Below, in pieces: positions 7,761 to 15,928 of a stretch of DNA of 42,439 nucleotides. The notes under the pieces were generated by a model. That model worked only from the letters and a program-made list of their open reading frames with translations. It had not been told where the DNA came from and made no database searches. The translations under genes and the position numbers were made by a program. Within the stretch, counting starts at the first letter, position 1. Each line of letters opens with the position of its first letter. Source of the DNA: JALYZC01 sp963725645 (lineage in GTDB: Bacteria; Actinomycetota; Thermoleophilia; Solirubrobacterales; Solirubrobacteraceae); contig CAVRZD010000001.1 in the NCBI GenBank assembly GCA_963725645.1, positions 1-42,439 on the forward strand, read 5' to 3'.

Positions 7761-8700
7761 CTAGAACCCCCAGGTTTCGGAGTGACTCCCGTGGGGGGTC
7801 CAGTGCCAATTGGTGCCAAACCCCGCCCTCCGCGAAGGCCTTCAGCCGGGCCCGGTCCTCCTCTGAGAAGCGCATCGCGTGCGCGTAGACCCGGAGCGTG
7901 AACTTCGGATCCCTGTGGCCGAGCTGCTCCATGACGTACCTCGGGTCGCGGCCCAGTGCGATGAGAACCGACGCGTACGTGTGCCTGAGCTTATGGGGCG
8001 TCACCCCGCGCGGAAGCGGGTGCTGGCGGCGGTCGGCCAGCAGCTCGTCGGCCCGTTCGAGCACGGGCTTGAGCACGCGCTTGTTTGATGTTGTCCTTGT
8101 CACGCCGTCCGCCGCGCGCCGTCGGGAAGAGCAGGTCGTCGAGGCCGCCGGGGTGGCTGGCCTTGTGCTCGGCAAGGATGTCGTGTAACACCGGCAGTAG
8201 GTCGATGGTGCGCAGGCCCGCCGCCGTCTTGGAGCGCCCGACCTCGAAGCGTCTACGGGCGAGGTCGACGTCGCGCACGAGCGCGTGCCCCACCTCGTCG
8301 TCGCGCGTCCCGGCGAAGACGAGCGTCCCGATCAGCGCGTAACGGCCCGACGTGCGCGACTTGGTGGCCAGATCCAGCTCGCGCGCGGCGTCGAGGAGCG
8401 CAACGATCTGATCGACGCCGTCGAGGTGCACGGGACGCTGCTTGGTCGGCTTGAGCTTGCGCCTGCGGGGGTTCACCCGAACCGGGTTGCGCGCGACTAG
8501 GTCGTACTCGACGGCGACCTCGAGGATCTGCCCGAGGCGTGTGATCGTCTTGTTTATCGACTCGGCCGACAACGACCCCTCGTCGACCTTGCCTTGGCGA
8601 TAACGGTCGACCTCGACGATCGTGATCTCGGCGGGCAGCGCCAGGTCCTCTGAGATAGCGGCGAGCAGCTCAGCGCGTGCGTTGTGCGGGTAGAAGTGCC
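7747..8700 (-). pseudogene. Tyrosine-type phage integrase, frameshifted and 3'-altered by IS701
   Basis: The minus strand reads FYPHNARAELLAAIS, then VDRYRQGK and SAESINKTITRLGQILEVAVEYDL (core-binding domain), then LVFAGTRDDEVGHALVRDVD with the first catalytic Arg, up to KDNIK near 8090. There the frame shifts into RVLKPVLERADELL and the catalytic C-terminus HKLRHTYAS, LGHRD and RVYAHAM with the nucleophile Tyr. The last five residues (LVGLR) and the stop come from the IS701 end. N-terminal sequence before about 8700 cannot be traced. It is probably the integrase of a lost or degraded integrated element, since an excisionase-like gene lies at 11956. Confidence 0.82.
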
Positions 8701-9010
8701 CCCCAGCGCGGGCGCGGGAGCTACGATGTTCTGGGGTCGTAAAGGCCCAGCGCGGCTACTCCGCCCCGTAGTCACGGCTCCGGACCGACCGACGGACACA
8801 ACCGCGCGCTCGGATGCACCCCATTCCTCGTGTCGTGCTGCCTGCAGTCCCGAACGCTGGCCGAGGTCGCGCTGGCGTGGGCACCGACCCGGCGGACTCT
8901 CGTGGAATTTCGCGTGGAACGGATCGTTGATTGAGAGAACTGCCTCTCGTCGATGGACGCAGCCATCATGGGAGTCGGTCATCGGAATCGAGCATGGAGG
9001 CTCGAAGGCA
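8701..9010. other. No gene recognised
   Basis: About 300 bases between the decayed integrase and the small gene at 9011. Open frames here are Arg/Pro-rich and unconvincing. In-frame integrase-like sequence may extend weakly to about 8745 (RWAFTTPEHR), which would be the decayed N-terminal part. Confidence 0.4.
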
Positions 9011-9262
9011 ATGAACACGCATCGGACAGGGCAGAGCGTGATCCACGGCGGGCATCTCTGCCTCGTGGGTCCGGTCGCGCCGGAGATTCGGCTCAGTCGC
9101 CGAGAAGTGCGGACAATGCTCCGGGTTGCCGTTCTGTTACGTCGGCGGGCCGCTCGCCTGCCAAAGGATTCCCTGCTGCGAGCGGAACTGATGGAAGCGG
9201 CCGAGTACTACGCGACCGGCGCCGACCAGGCAGCGATGGGTCACTCGCGTCACGCGGCATGA
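9011..9262 (+). CDS. Small helical hypothetical protein
   Basis: 83-aa product from an ATG with a GGAGG about 10 bases upstream. The start was preferred over a longer frame beginning at 8684, whose first 108 residues are low-complexity. It is basic and mostly helical (RREVRTMLRVAVLLRRRAARLPKDSLLRAELMEAAEYY). No domain is recognisable and function is unknown. Confidence 0.5.
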   Translation: MNTHRTGQSVIHGGHLCLVGPVAPEIRLSRREVRTMLRVAVLLRRRAARLPKDSLLRAELMEAAEYYATGADQAAMGHSRHAA

Positions 9263-9289
9263 CGCGACTGGACCTGCGTGAATCGTCGG

Positions 9290-9649
9290 CTAACGCTCGG
9301 TGAGCAGCCGGCGGCTTGACGTCGTGGCCGTCACGACCGTGACGGATACGCCGAGCTGTTTCACCCGCGATGGCAGGTCGCGATGCAGCCAGTGCGACAC
9401 GCGCGCCGGCAGCGTCGAGACGATCACCTCGTCGAACGGCTCGCGCTCGAGTGTCTCGCGCACCGCGACGAGCGGGTCGGTGTCGCCGATGAGGCCTTCG
9501 ACATGCCCGCCCGCTGCCTCCTCCAGCAGCGGGATCGCGAGCTCGAGGGTCAGCGCCGCCTCCTCCGTCTCAGGGTCCCAGTAGGGACGCGGTACGAGCA
9601 GTACGAAACGGCATCGCTCGTGCGTCGCACGGCTGCGCACCTCGTCCAA
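9290..9649 (-). CDS. Universal-stress-protein-like alpha/beta protein, start uncertain
   Basis: 119 aa from the ATG at 9649, with alternating strands and helices (CRFVLLVPRPY, VEGLIGDTDPLVAVRETL, FDEVIVSTLP, LGVSVTVVTA) as in Rossmann-like USP proteins. The frame also encodes a first strand upstream (RRILIVAYRTAGTPRLLDEV, up to about 9700). That strand has no ATG or GTG before an in-frame TAG, so the annotated start leaves out the natural first strand. Either a non-standard start is used or the 5' end is damaged. The likely role is stress-related nucleotide binding, but no glycine-rich ATP loop is obvious. Confidence 0.65.
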   Translation of the reverse strand: MDEVRSRATHERCRFVLLVPRPYWDPETEEAALTLELAIPLLEEAAGGHVEGLIGDTDPLVAVRETLEREPFDEVIVSTLPARVSHWLHRDLPSRVKQLGVSVTVVTATTSSRRLLTER

Positions 9650-9781
9650 GAGCCTTGGCGTGCCCGCCGTGCGGTACGCGACGATCAGGATGCGTCTCGG
9701 GGTGGAGGGACTCTATGTCGAACCCTTCGCTCGGTTCCAGAAGTGTCTCAAACGTGCCGGCCCCCGCGTGACGCGGAGCGT

Positions 9782-10345
9782 CTACACGCGGTAGAGGAAG
9801 GTGTACATCGCGGAGGGGCTGCTCTGGGTCCACCTCGCGAGGCAGTAGCGGCACGTGCTGCCGTCGTCGGCGGGCACGTCGATCGTGCTCGGCGGGCGGC
9901 CCTGGACGACGTGCGCCTCGATGCGTTCGCCTCGCAGCGGGCCGTCGTCCAGCACGGCGGTGATCGTCGTCCCGACGTCCTCCTCCGAGGTGCGCGCCCC
10001 GGAGGACCCGCGGTGGCCGAGGGTCACGGCCATGACGTCGGCCGCCTGGCCCTTGGTGGCGTCGTTGGCCGTGACGATGTGCGACAGCCCTGCGGCGATC
10101 GTGCCGCGGTCGGCGTTCAATCCCTTGGCGATGTCCCCGGTTGTGCTCTGCGGGTGGTCCTTGAGATATTCGACGATGCGCCCCTCGACGTCGTCCTTGC
10201 GCCGACGCGCCGTGGCGCGACGGCTACTGGCGCGCCGCGCGGTCGCTCGACGCGCCGAGCGCTGTGGCACCACTTGCAACCTGGCGGGCGTCGGATCTGG
10301 CGACTCTGGCGTGAGCGCGCCGTCGACGGTGCGCTGCGTTTGCAT
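9782..10345 (-). CDS. Winged-helix DNA-binding protein with basic tail
   Basis: 187 aa, with a strong Shine-Dalgarno (AGGAGGTC) 10 bases before the ATG. Residues about 30-50 form a histone-like basic repeat (RRATARRASSRRATARRRK). A helix-turn-helix follows (about 52-90, VEGRIVEYLKDHPQST, then DIAKGLNADRGTIAAGLSHIV), resembling MarR/winged-helix proteins. The C-terminal third contains CRYC and ends MYTFLYRV, and I cannot assign it. The probable role is nucleoid or transcriptional regulation. A partly related broken gene lies at 42109-42439. Confidence 0.7.
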   Translation of the reverse strand: MQTQRTVDGALTPESPDPTPARLQVVPQRSARRATARRASSRRATARRRKDDVEGRIVEYLKDHPQSTTGDIAKGLNADRGTIAAGLSHIVTANDATKGQAADVMAVTLGHRGSSGARTSEEDVGTTITAVLDDGPLRGERIEAHVVQGRPPSTIDVPADDGSTCRYCLARWTQSSPSAMYTFLYRV

Positions 10346-11339
10346 GCCGAAGACCTCCTGACCCTCTGGAGGTGTCGCGCGACAGGAGAGGGAACGAGAC
10401 CCAGCGCGTGAGCCATCAGCCGGCCCCGCGGGTCTCGATCATGGCCTCGAGCTCCGCGCCTCGGCGCTGTCGCGCTTCGGTTGCTTTCGCTTCGAGGGCT
10501 GAACTCCTGGCCCGCAGGGTCAGCTCAACTACTGACCGTACTCCCTTTTCGGGCCGGTTCCTCGCGTGTGACGCAGTCTCACGCTTCTCCTATGCGCTCA
10601 GTGAAGACGAGCGCACGGCAAGCTCCTTGTTGCCCAGACGGAGGCTGTTTGCGGGTACGGCAAACAAGTCGTTCTACCGGCACGGGCCAATCCCGAATGT
10701 AGACGGAGAGCCGCACCGGGCTGTTGCGACGGTGGCGCGAGAAGCAACGCGTGAAGCGCGAACGCACCGGCCCCAGCGCCGAAGCGCAGCAGGAACAGCG
10801 CAACGCCGACAAGGTCGTTGAACCTACGGTGGTCGCCAAGAAACGCCGGAAGGATGTTTCCGCCGTAGGCGGTGGGGAGCGCCAAGGGGTGCCGGCGCTC
10901 CGACGCGAGCGGTCCCATGCAAATGCGCTCGTGGTTGACGGTCCATGAGGACGCGAGTAGCGTCGGCATCGACCATTAGGAGAGGCCGCCATTTCCGATG
11001 GGTTCGGAGACGCCAAGGACCACTGGGTGAGTCGATACCGGCAACGCCGCGCCGAGCGGCAGGCGCTTCGAGCCGACCGCCGCGCGCGGCGCAAGGGGCG
11101 CTTGGGGGTCAGCGCCGGCGATGCTGCCGCGCAAGCCAGGTCTTCAAACTTTCAGAGCGGGGGCTACTTCACAACGAACCCGCCTCCGAAGCGCTGACTT
11201 CGACCGCGGCGCCAACCCGTGAGATACACGAGGGTCTCGACCGGATCTGCGTGAAACGGAACGCCTCCACAAGGTGCCGTTTGGATGCGGGGTGTTCCTC
11301 TGCGGATTGGGTGGGCAGAGCAGTGCCAGTCGGTGACGG
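10346..11339. other. Nearly 1 kb without a convincing gene
   Basis: Several overlapping frames exist on both strands, but none has a domain, clean composition or a good ribosome-binding site. The most protein-like are a hydrophobic minus-strand frame at about 10650-10920 (ILPAFLGDHRRFNDLVGVALFLLRFG) and a basic plus-strand frame of about 56 codons from GTG 11027 (RYRQRRAERQALRADRRARRKGR). Both could be decayed genes. Confidence 0.4.
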
Positions 11340-11786
11340 CTACTCGCCCGCCGACTCGAGCGCGTCGGCGAGCGCCGCGGCGGCGTGAGCGACGGCCGCG
11401 TAGGCCGCCACGATGTCGGCCAGGCTGTCGCCGGCGCCGGCCGTGTTGAGCTGCTCGACTGCTGCATCGAAGCGCGCCCAGAACTCGCCTGGACCGCGCC
11501 GTCCCGTCCCGGGGCGCAGCTCATATGGCGGTCGCGCGCGCTCCGAACCCTCGATCGGTCGCCAGGCAAGCCCGGCGTCCAACGCGCGCGCGTGCGCGTC
11601 GCGCATCGCTGCCGCCGCGTCAGACAGCGACCGCAGACGCGCACGAAAGCCGGTGTCGGGTGGCGCCTGCTCGTGGGCGCGCGTTGCGTCCGCCCACGCC
11701 GACCGGGCGTCGCGGACTGCGCTCCACGTCTGCTCCTTCGCGCCCGCGGCGCTGGCCCGAGCCCGCTGCCGGGGAACCTCGCTCAC
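11340..11786 (-). CDS. Alanine-rich helical hypothetical protein
   Basis: 148 aa from a GTG start. It is almost entirely predicted helix, with Ala/Asp/Arg-rich amphipathic repeats (SLSDAAAAMRDAHARALDAGLAW) and a middle segment PPYELRPGTGRRGPGEFWARFDAAVEQLN. No membrane span or signal is seen. Composition and third-base GC bias look genuine. Function is unknown. Confidence 0.62.
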   Translation of the reverse strand: MSEVPRQRARASAAGAKEQTWSAVRDARSAWADATRAHEQAPPDTGFRARLRSLSDAAAAMRDAHARALDAGLAWRPIEGSERARPPYELRPGTGRRGPGEFWARFDAAVEQLNTAGAGDSLADIVAAYAAVAHAAAALADALESAGE

Positions 11787-11923
11787 GCCACGTTCCTACC
11801 GCACCTAGCGGCGGCTCTCTACGCCACCGGGTCGAACCTTCGGCTCAGAACCCGCACCGTCCGCAGAATCCGTCGGCTGCAAAGACGCACAGACGGACAC
11901 ATACGACCATCCTGATGTAGTGT

Positions 11924-11961
11924 CAAGGCGAAGACGATGACGCAAGGCGAAGACGATGACG
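11924..11961 (+). repeat. Tandem 19-bp direct repeat at the excisionase start
   Basis: Two perfect adjacent copies of CAAGGCGAAGACGATGACG (11924-11942 and 11943-11961). The second contains the ATG of the HTH gene (11956), while the ATG in the first copy is out of frame by one base. It could be replication slippage or an operator overlapping the start. Confidence 0.9.
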
Positions 11962-12192
11962 CCCAACGAAGACCCCACCGAACTGCTCACGATCGAGGAA
12001 GTCGCCGGCCGCCTGAAGGTTAGAGAGAAAACCGTGCGCGACTGGATCGGGCGCGGCGAGCTCGACGCCTACAAGATCGGCAAGGAATGGCGTGTGCGCC
12101 GAGACCATCTCGAGCGACACATCGAAGCCCGGCGCGTCGGCGCCCACCCCGCCGCCACCGGCGGCCTCTGGGATCCCGACAGCGCCACGTAG
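11956..12192 (+). CDS. Excisionase-type helix-turn-helix protein (HTH_17/MerR-like)
   Basis: 78 aa. Residues 10-60 match the excisionase/HTH_17 pattern closely: LTIEEVAGRLKVREKTVRDWIGRGEL, followed by AYKIGKEWRVRRDHLERHI. Such proteins act as excisionases (DNA-bending partners of integrases) or small regulators. The nearby broken tyrosine integrase (7747-8700) fits the first role, although 3 kb separates them. The short C-terminal tail is unstructured. Confidence 0.82.
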   Translation: MTPNEDPTELLTIEEVAGRLKVREKTVRDWIGRGELDAYKIGKEWRVRRDHLERHIEARRVGAHPAATGGLWDPDSAT

Positions 12193-12254
12193 CGACGTCG
12201 CAGCTCGTGCGCGGGCCACTGCGCCGCATCTACAAACGTCACGGCCCGCGCTGG

Positions 12255-12310
12255 CACCGCACGGAGTGCTCTCGCCTCACACGCGAGAGGTCGCAGGTTC
12301 GCGCCTCTGC
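12255..12310 (+). tRNA. Degenerate tRNA-Val(CAC)-like remnant
   Basis: A perfect 5-bp anticodon stem CTCGC/GCGAG encloses CTCACAC (anticodon CAC, Val). It is preceded by a GCAC/GTGC D-like stem and followed by AGGTC and a GCAGGTTCG T-arm. The T-arm is spoiled (CTCTGC in place of CCTGC) and no acceptor stem can be built, so it is a fragment or scar, not a working tRNA. Confidence 0.5.
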
Positions 12311-12361
12311 GTTCTTGTGGCGGACAGCCTTGACCGTGGGGTGCGGCAGGCCAGAGGAAAG

Positions 12362-12430
12362 GTGACCGAGCAGGGAGTCGAACCCTCCGAGCTACTTCAG
12401 TTCAACGGATCGACCAGCTTGAGACCGTGC
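12362..12430 (-). tRNA. tRNA 3'-end-like fragment, possible attachment-site scar
   Basis: On the minus strand, GAGGGTTCGACTCCCTG resembles a T-arm (4 of 5 stem pairs) and is followed by CTCGGTCACC, like an acceptor 3' strand with CC. The 5' half does not fold into a cloverleaf. tRNA 3' halves are common integrase attachment sites, and an integrase remnant and excisionase-like gene lie nearby. Confidence 0.35.
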
Positions 12431-12611
12431 GAACCGACGTTCCAAAGTCTTGATCAACGCTCGGCGCAACCACGCGTTTTGCGTCGGACTCGAGTGACGC
12501 TACGCCGCACGGCGCGGCAGGTCAACCGCTCATCCCTACACCTTGACTGTTGCGTCCGGCATCGGCGAGTGTGGCTGAGGCGCCGGTCGCCGCCGCGCTG
12601 GTCCAGAACGG

Positions 12612-13313
12612 ATGCGCCATGTGACCATTGTTCGCCTGACGCTGATCGACAGCTTTGAGCTCTCCTATGACGGTGAGCCCGCTCGTCTGCCCCTGAGCTC
12701 GCAGCGTCTCGTCGCCTATCTGGCTCTGCGGGGCCGCCCGATGCTGCGCATCCACGTCGCCGGCACGCTCTGGCTGCATGCGAGCGAGAACCGCTCGTAT
12801 GCGAACCTGCGCACGGCGCTCTGGCGCCTGGGTGGCTCGCGGCAGGCGGTCATCGAGGCCACGACGAGCCACGTCGGGCTGTCGCGCGCGGTGGTCGTCG
12901 ACGTGCGGCGCATGACCGCGCTTGCCCGCGGCCTCCTCGAGCATCCCGAACAGGCCGGCGAGCTCGAGAGCTCCGAGCTGGACGGCGACATCCTGCCTGA
13001 CTGGTACGACGACTGGGTGCTGGTCGAGCGCGAGCGACTGCGTCAGCTTCGCCTCCACGCGCTCGAGCGGCTCGCCGAGCATGCGATCGGCCAAGCGCAG
13101 TACGGGCAGGCGATCGACATCGCCCTCACCGCGATCCAGGCGGATCCGCTGCGCGAGAGCGCACACCGTGTCCTCATACGGGCCCACGCCGCGGAGGGCA
13201 ACAGCAGCCTCGCGATCCGGCAGTACCGCGACTACTGCCGGACGATCCGAGAGCAGCTCAAGCTCGGGCCGTCGCGCGAGCTGCGCGAGCTCGTCGCGGA
13301 CATCGTCGCCTGA
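12612..13313 (+). CDS. SARP-type transcriptional activator (winged helix plus BTAD)
   Basis: 233 aa. The N-terminal part (about 1-95) is an OmpR-like winged helix (FELSYDGEPARLPLSSQRLVAYLALRG, then ANLRTALWRLGG). The C-terminal part (about 100-233) is a bacterial transcriptional activation domain (DWVLVERERLRQLRLHALERL, then ADPLRESAHRVLIRAHAAEGN, ending KLGPSRELRELV). This is the small SARP architecture without an ATPase domain. It is the only regulator next to the eCIS operon and is transcribed in the same direction. An 11-bp-period direct repeat lies between it and the sheath gene, so it probably activates the operon. Confidence 0.9.
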   Translation: MRHVTIVRLTLIDSFELSYDGEPARLPLSSQRLVAYLALRGRPMLRIHVAGTLWLHASENRSYANLRTALWRLGGSRQAVIEATTSHVGLSRAVVVDVRRMTALARGLLEHPEQAGELESSELDGDILPDWYDDWVLVERERLRQLRLHALERLAEHAIGQAQYGQAIDIALTAIQADPLRESAHRVLIRAHAAEGNSSLAIRQYRDYCRTIREQLKLGPSRELRELVADIVA

Positions 13314-13362
13314 GCCGCGCGTCGCAAAGGGTGGCGGTCGCCGGCTCTCGGTCCTCTGCCGA

Positions 13363-13391
13363 GACGCCGCGGTGACGCCGGTGCGACGCAC
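13363..13391 (+). promoter_or_regulatory. Candidate SARP operator: three heptamers at 11-bp spacing
   Basis: GACGCCG (13363), GACGCCG (13374) and GACGCAC (13385) start exactly 11 bases apart. SARP regulators are known to bind direct heptameric repeats separated by 4 bp, which is this geometry. A possible -10 (TACGGT) lies at 13432, farther away than in textbook SARP promoters. Confidence 0.45.
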
Positions 13392-13399
13392 GACGAACG

Positions 13400-13418
13400 C
13401 CCGGGCCGACGGCCCGGG
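13400..13418 (+). terminator. Perfect GC hairpin between regulator and sheath gene
   Basis: CCCGGGCC (13400-13407) and GGCCCGGG (13411-13418) form an 8-bp stem with a 3-base loop and no T-run. It may end the regulator transcript or attenuate read-through into the operon. Confidence 0.45.
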
Positions 13419-13431
13419 GACGGGCGGCCCG

Positions 13432-13437
13432 TACGGT
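13432..13437 (+). promoter_or_regulatory. Candidate -10 element of the eCIS operon
   Basis: TACGGT matches TAnnnT and lies 57 bases before the sheath start. No clear -35 is seen, consistent with an activator-dependent promoter but not proof of it. Confidence 0.25.
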
Positions 13438-13493
13438 CGCATCGACCTGTCTGAGGGGAGCCCGCTCCTCTGGACCCCAATTGGAGGCCGTCG

Positions 13494-15419
13494 ATGCCAG
13501 TCCAGACCACGTACCCGGGGGTGTACATCGAGGAGCGCCCCTCCGGTGTGCACACGATCGTCGGCGTGAGCACATCGGTCACGGCGTTCGTGGGCGCGGC
13601 GTCGAGGGGGCCGGCCGACACGCCCGTGCGGGTCTTCAGCTTCTCGGACTACCTGCGCACCTTCGGGCCGCCGCTCGACGAGCTGTCGCCCATGGGTCAC
13701 ACCGTCCAGCACTTTTTCATCAACGGCGGCTCGCAGGCGGTGATCGTGCGCGTCCTGGGGGACAACGCCGCGGCGGCGTCCACCACCTTCAAGGAGACGC
13801 TCACCACCGGAACCGACGTGCTCCAACTCACCGCGATCGGTCTGGGGGAGTGGGCGAACAAGATCGGTAGCGTCGGATTGGAGGCGGAGGCCGACCGGGA
13901 GGAAACAGCGAATCCCGACGACCTGTTCAACGTGGTCGTGCGGTACCGGACCCTTGATCCCGCGACCAACACCACGGTGGTCAACGCCATTGAGGACCAT
14001 CTCAACCTGTCGATGTCGCCGAAGCACCCGCGCTATGCCCTCAATGTGCTCGGCGGCTCGCAGCTCGTCGCCGCGAGCGTTCCGGAGGGACTGACGGGCG
14101 GTCAGGGGAAGTCGGAGAGCGCCGCGCCGCTCGGCGATGAGCTCACGATCCGCCTTCCCGCCACGCTGCGCGTCGCGGTCGACTTCGGTCCGCCGGCGGA
14201 TCTCGTGCTGTTCGCGACCGAGACGGGCGACGTCCCCAAGCCCCTTGCGGACATCGTCGACGCGATCACCACCGCCCTCGGCGACGCCCATCTCGCTGCC
14301 GCCGCCACGCTGGACGCGAACAAGGTGAAGCTCGAGTCCAACGCGACCGGCTTGGACTCGGCCGTGACCGTCATCCCGGCGCCGGTGGGCGACATCAGCA
14401 GCGCACTGAAGCTCGGGCGTGCCTATGAGGGGACCGAGATCTCCGGATCTGCCGCCATGCGCCCGGCAACGACGCCCGATCCGCAGGGATTCGCCGACGG
14501 AGCCGACGGAGACCCGGTGCAACCCCGCAACGTTGTCCCTTCGCAGCCTGCGGCGGACACCGGAATCCGCGCTCTGAACTCCCTGCTGTTCCCGCGCTTC
14601 AACCTCCTCTGCCTACCGGGGCTGACCTCCGACAACGACGCAGAGCTGGCGGCGGCCATCTCGTACTGCAAGGACGAGCGCGCATTCCTCGTCGCGGACA
14701 GTCCGTTCGCTGACTTCGCGACGATCCCGCCGAGCCTGGGCAGCCTGCCGGCGCTGGGCGAGCACGGCGCCATCTACTACCCACGCCTGAAGGTCGTCGA
14801 GGCGCTGGCCGGCGGCACGACACGTACCCTCAACCTGCCGCCGTGCGGCGCAGTCGCCGGTGTGACGGCGCGCATTGACGCTTCGCGTGGGATCTGGAAG
14901 GCGCCCGCGGGGCGCGAGGCGGGGATCGCCGGGGTCAGCGCACTGACGGCCGACACCGACGACAACGTCTCTGGCCAGCTCAACCCGAGGGGCATCAACG
15001 TGCTGCGTGCCTTCCCCGCCGCCGGCATCGTCGTCTGGGGCGCACGGACGCTCAAGGGCGACGACACGGCGTCGTCGGAGTTCAAGTACATCCCGGTTCG
15101 GCGCCTGACCGACTACATCGGCAGCTCGCTGTATCTCGGCACGCAGTTCGCGGTCTTCGAGCCCAACGACGTGGACCTCCATGCGCAGCTCCGGCTGGCG
15201 GTCGGCACGTTCATGCGCGGCCTCTTCCGGCAGGGCGCGTTCCAGCAGAGCGAGAGCCGATCCGAGGCCGACAGCTTCTTCGTGAAGTGCGACGCGGAGG
15301 TCAACCCGCAGTCGGAGATCGATCTCGGCCGGGTCAACGTCGTGGTGGGTTTCGCGCCGCTCAAGCCGGCGGAGTTCGTGGTCATCACGATCACCCAGAT
15401 CTCCCAACTGGAGGGATGA
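13494..15419 (+). CDS. Contractile tail sheath protein of an eCIS
   Basis: 641 aa, starting at an ATG with GGAGG 8 bases upstream. The N-terminus (YPGVYIEERPSGVHTIVGVSTSVTAFVG) and C-terminus (YIPVRRLTDYIGSSLYLGTQF, EPNDVDLHAQLRLAVGTFMRGLFRQGAF and a final FVVITITQI strand) are classic sheath signatures. They form the conserved core whose extended arms link subunits. Residues about 150-350 are an additional, poorly conserved insertion expected on the outside of the sheath. Only one sheath gene is present, whereas Photorhabdus/Serratia systems carry several. The protein contracts to drive the tube. Confidence 0.95.
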   Translation: MPVQTTYPGVYIEERPSGVHTIVGVSTSVTAFVGAASRGPADTPVRVFSFSDYLRTFGPPLDELSPMGHTVQHFFINGGSQAVIVRVLGDNAAAASTTFKETLTTGTDVLQLTAIGLGEWANKIGSVGLEAEADREETANPDDLFNVVVRYRTLDPATNTTVVNAIEDHLNLSMSPKHPRYALNVLGGSQLVAASVPEGLTGGQGKSESAAPLGDELTIRLPATLRVAVDFGPPADLVLFATETGDVPKPLADIVDAITTALGDAHLAAAATLDANKVKLESNATGLDSAVTVIPAPVGDISSALKLGRAYEGTEISGSAAMRPATTPDPQGFADGADGDPVQPRNVVPSQPAADTGIRALNSLLFPRFNLLCLPGLTSDNDAELAAAISYCKDERAFLVADSPFADFATIPPSLGSLPALGEHGAIYYPRLKVVEALAGGTTRTLNLPPCGAVAGVTARIDASRGIWKAPAGREAGIAGVSALTADTDDNVSGQLNPRGINVLRAFPAAGIVVWGARTLKGDDTASSEFKYIPVRRLTDYIGSSLYLGTQFAVFEPNDVDLHAQLRLAVGTFMRGLFRQGAFQQSESRSEADSFFVKCDAEVNPQSEIDLGRVNVVVGFAPLKPAEFVVITITQISQLEG

Positions 15420-15421
15420 CA

Positions 15422-15916
15422 ATGGCCCAGTTCACCGTCAACGCGACGCGCTTCGACCCCTACAAGTCGTTCATGTTCCGCGTGAAGTGGGACGGCCAGT
15501 ACGTTGCCGGCCTCTCGAAGATGAGCGCGTTGAAGCGCACAACGGATCCCGTCGTCCATCGCGAGGGGGGCGATCCCTCCTTCGAGCGCAAGAGCCCGGG
15601 AACGACGAAGTACGACGCGGTGACACTCGAGCGCGGCCTCAGCCACGATCTCGCCTTCGAGTTGTGGGCCAATTCCGTCCACTCGCTCAAGAGCCCGATC
15701 TCGCTGAAGAACTTCCGCAAGGACATCACCGTCGACGTCTTCAACGAGGCCGGCCAGAAGGTGCTCTCATACCTGCTCTTCCGCTGCTGGGTCTCCGAGT
15801 TCCAGACGCTGCCCGCGCTCGACGCCGCGACCGCGGCAGTGGCGATCGAGACGATCAAGCTCGAGAACGAGGGGTGGCAGCGCGACGAGTCGGTGACCGA
15901 GCCCGCGGAGATCTAG
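15422..15916 (+). CDS. Tail tube (inner tube) protein, gp19-like
   Basis: 164 aa. I chose the ATG at 15422, not the one at 15416 that overlaps the sheath stop, because GGAGGG (15410-15415) then has normal spacing. The sequence fits T4-gp19-like tube proteins: DPYKSFMFRVKWDGQYVAGLSKMSALKRTT, then the GDPSFERKSPGTTKYDAVTLERGL loop, and C-terminal strands EFQTLPALDA and AVAIETIKLENEGW. It polymerises as hexameric rings inside the sheath. Only one tube gene is found. Confidence 0.95.
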   Translation: MAQFTVNATRFDPYKSFMFRVKWDGQYVAGLSKMSALKRTTDPVVHREGGDPSFERKSPGTTKYDAVTLERGLSHDLAFELWANSVHSLKSPISLKNFRKDITVDVFNEAGQKVLSYLLFRCWVSEFQTLPALDAATAAVAIETIKLENEGWQRDESVTEPAEI

Positions 15917-15928
15917 CCGGAGACCGCG

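Noticed and set aside
10598..10969. Hydrophobic minus-strand frame, possible membrane protein
   Set aside because: No ribosome-binding site, no family resemblance, surrounded by equally open frames; noted only as part of a gene-free stretch.
12255..12430. Functional tRNA genes
   Set aside because: The anticodon and T-arms are recognisable but acceptor stems and full cloverleafs cannot be built.
12522..14522. Long minus-strand reading frame (666 codons) under the regulator and sheath genes
   Set aside because: Antisense to two confidently identified genes; composition (Arg/Gly/His-rich) reflects high GC third-base bias and no domain is present.
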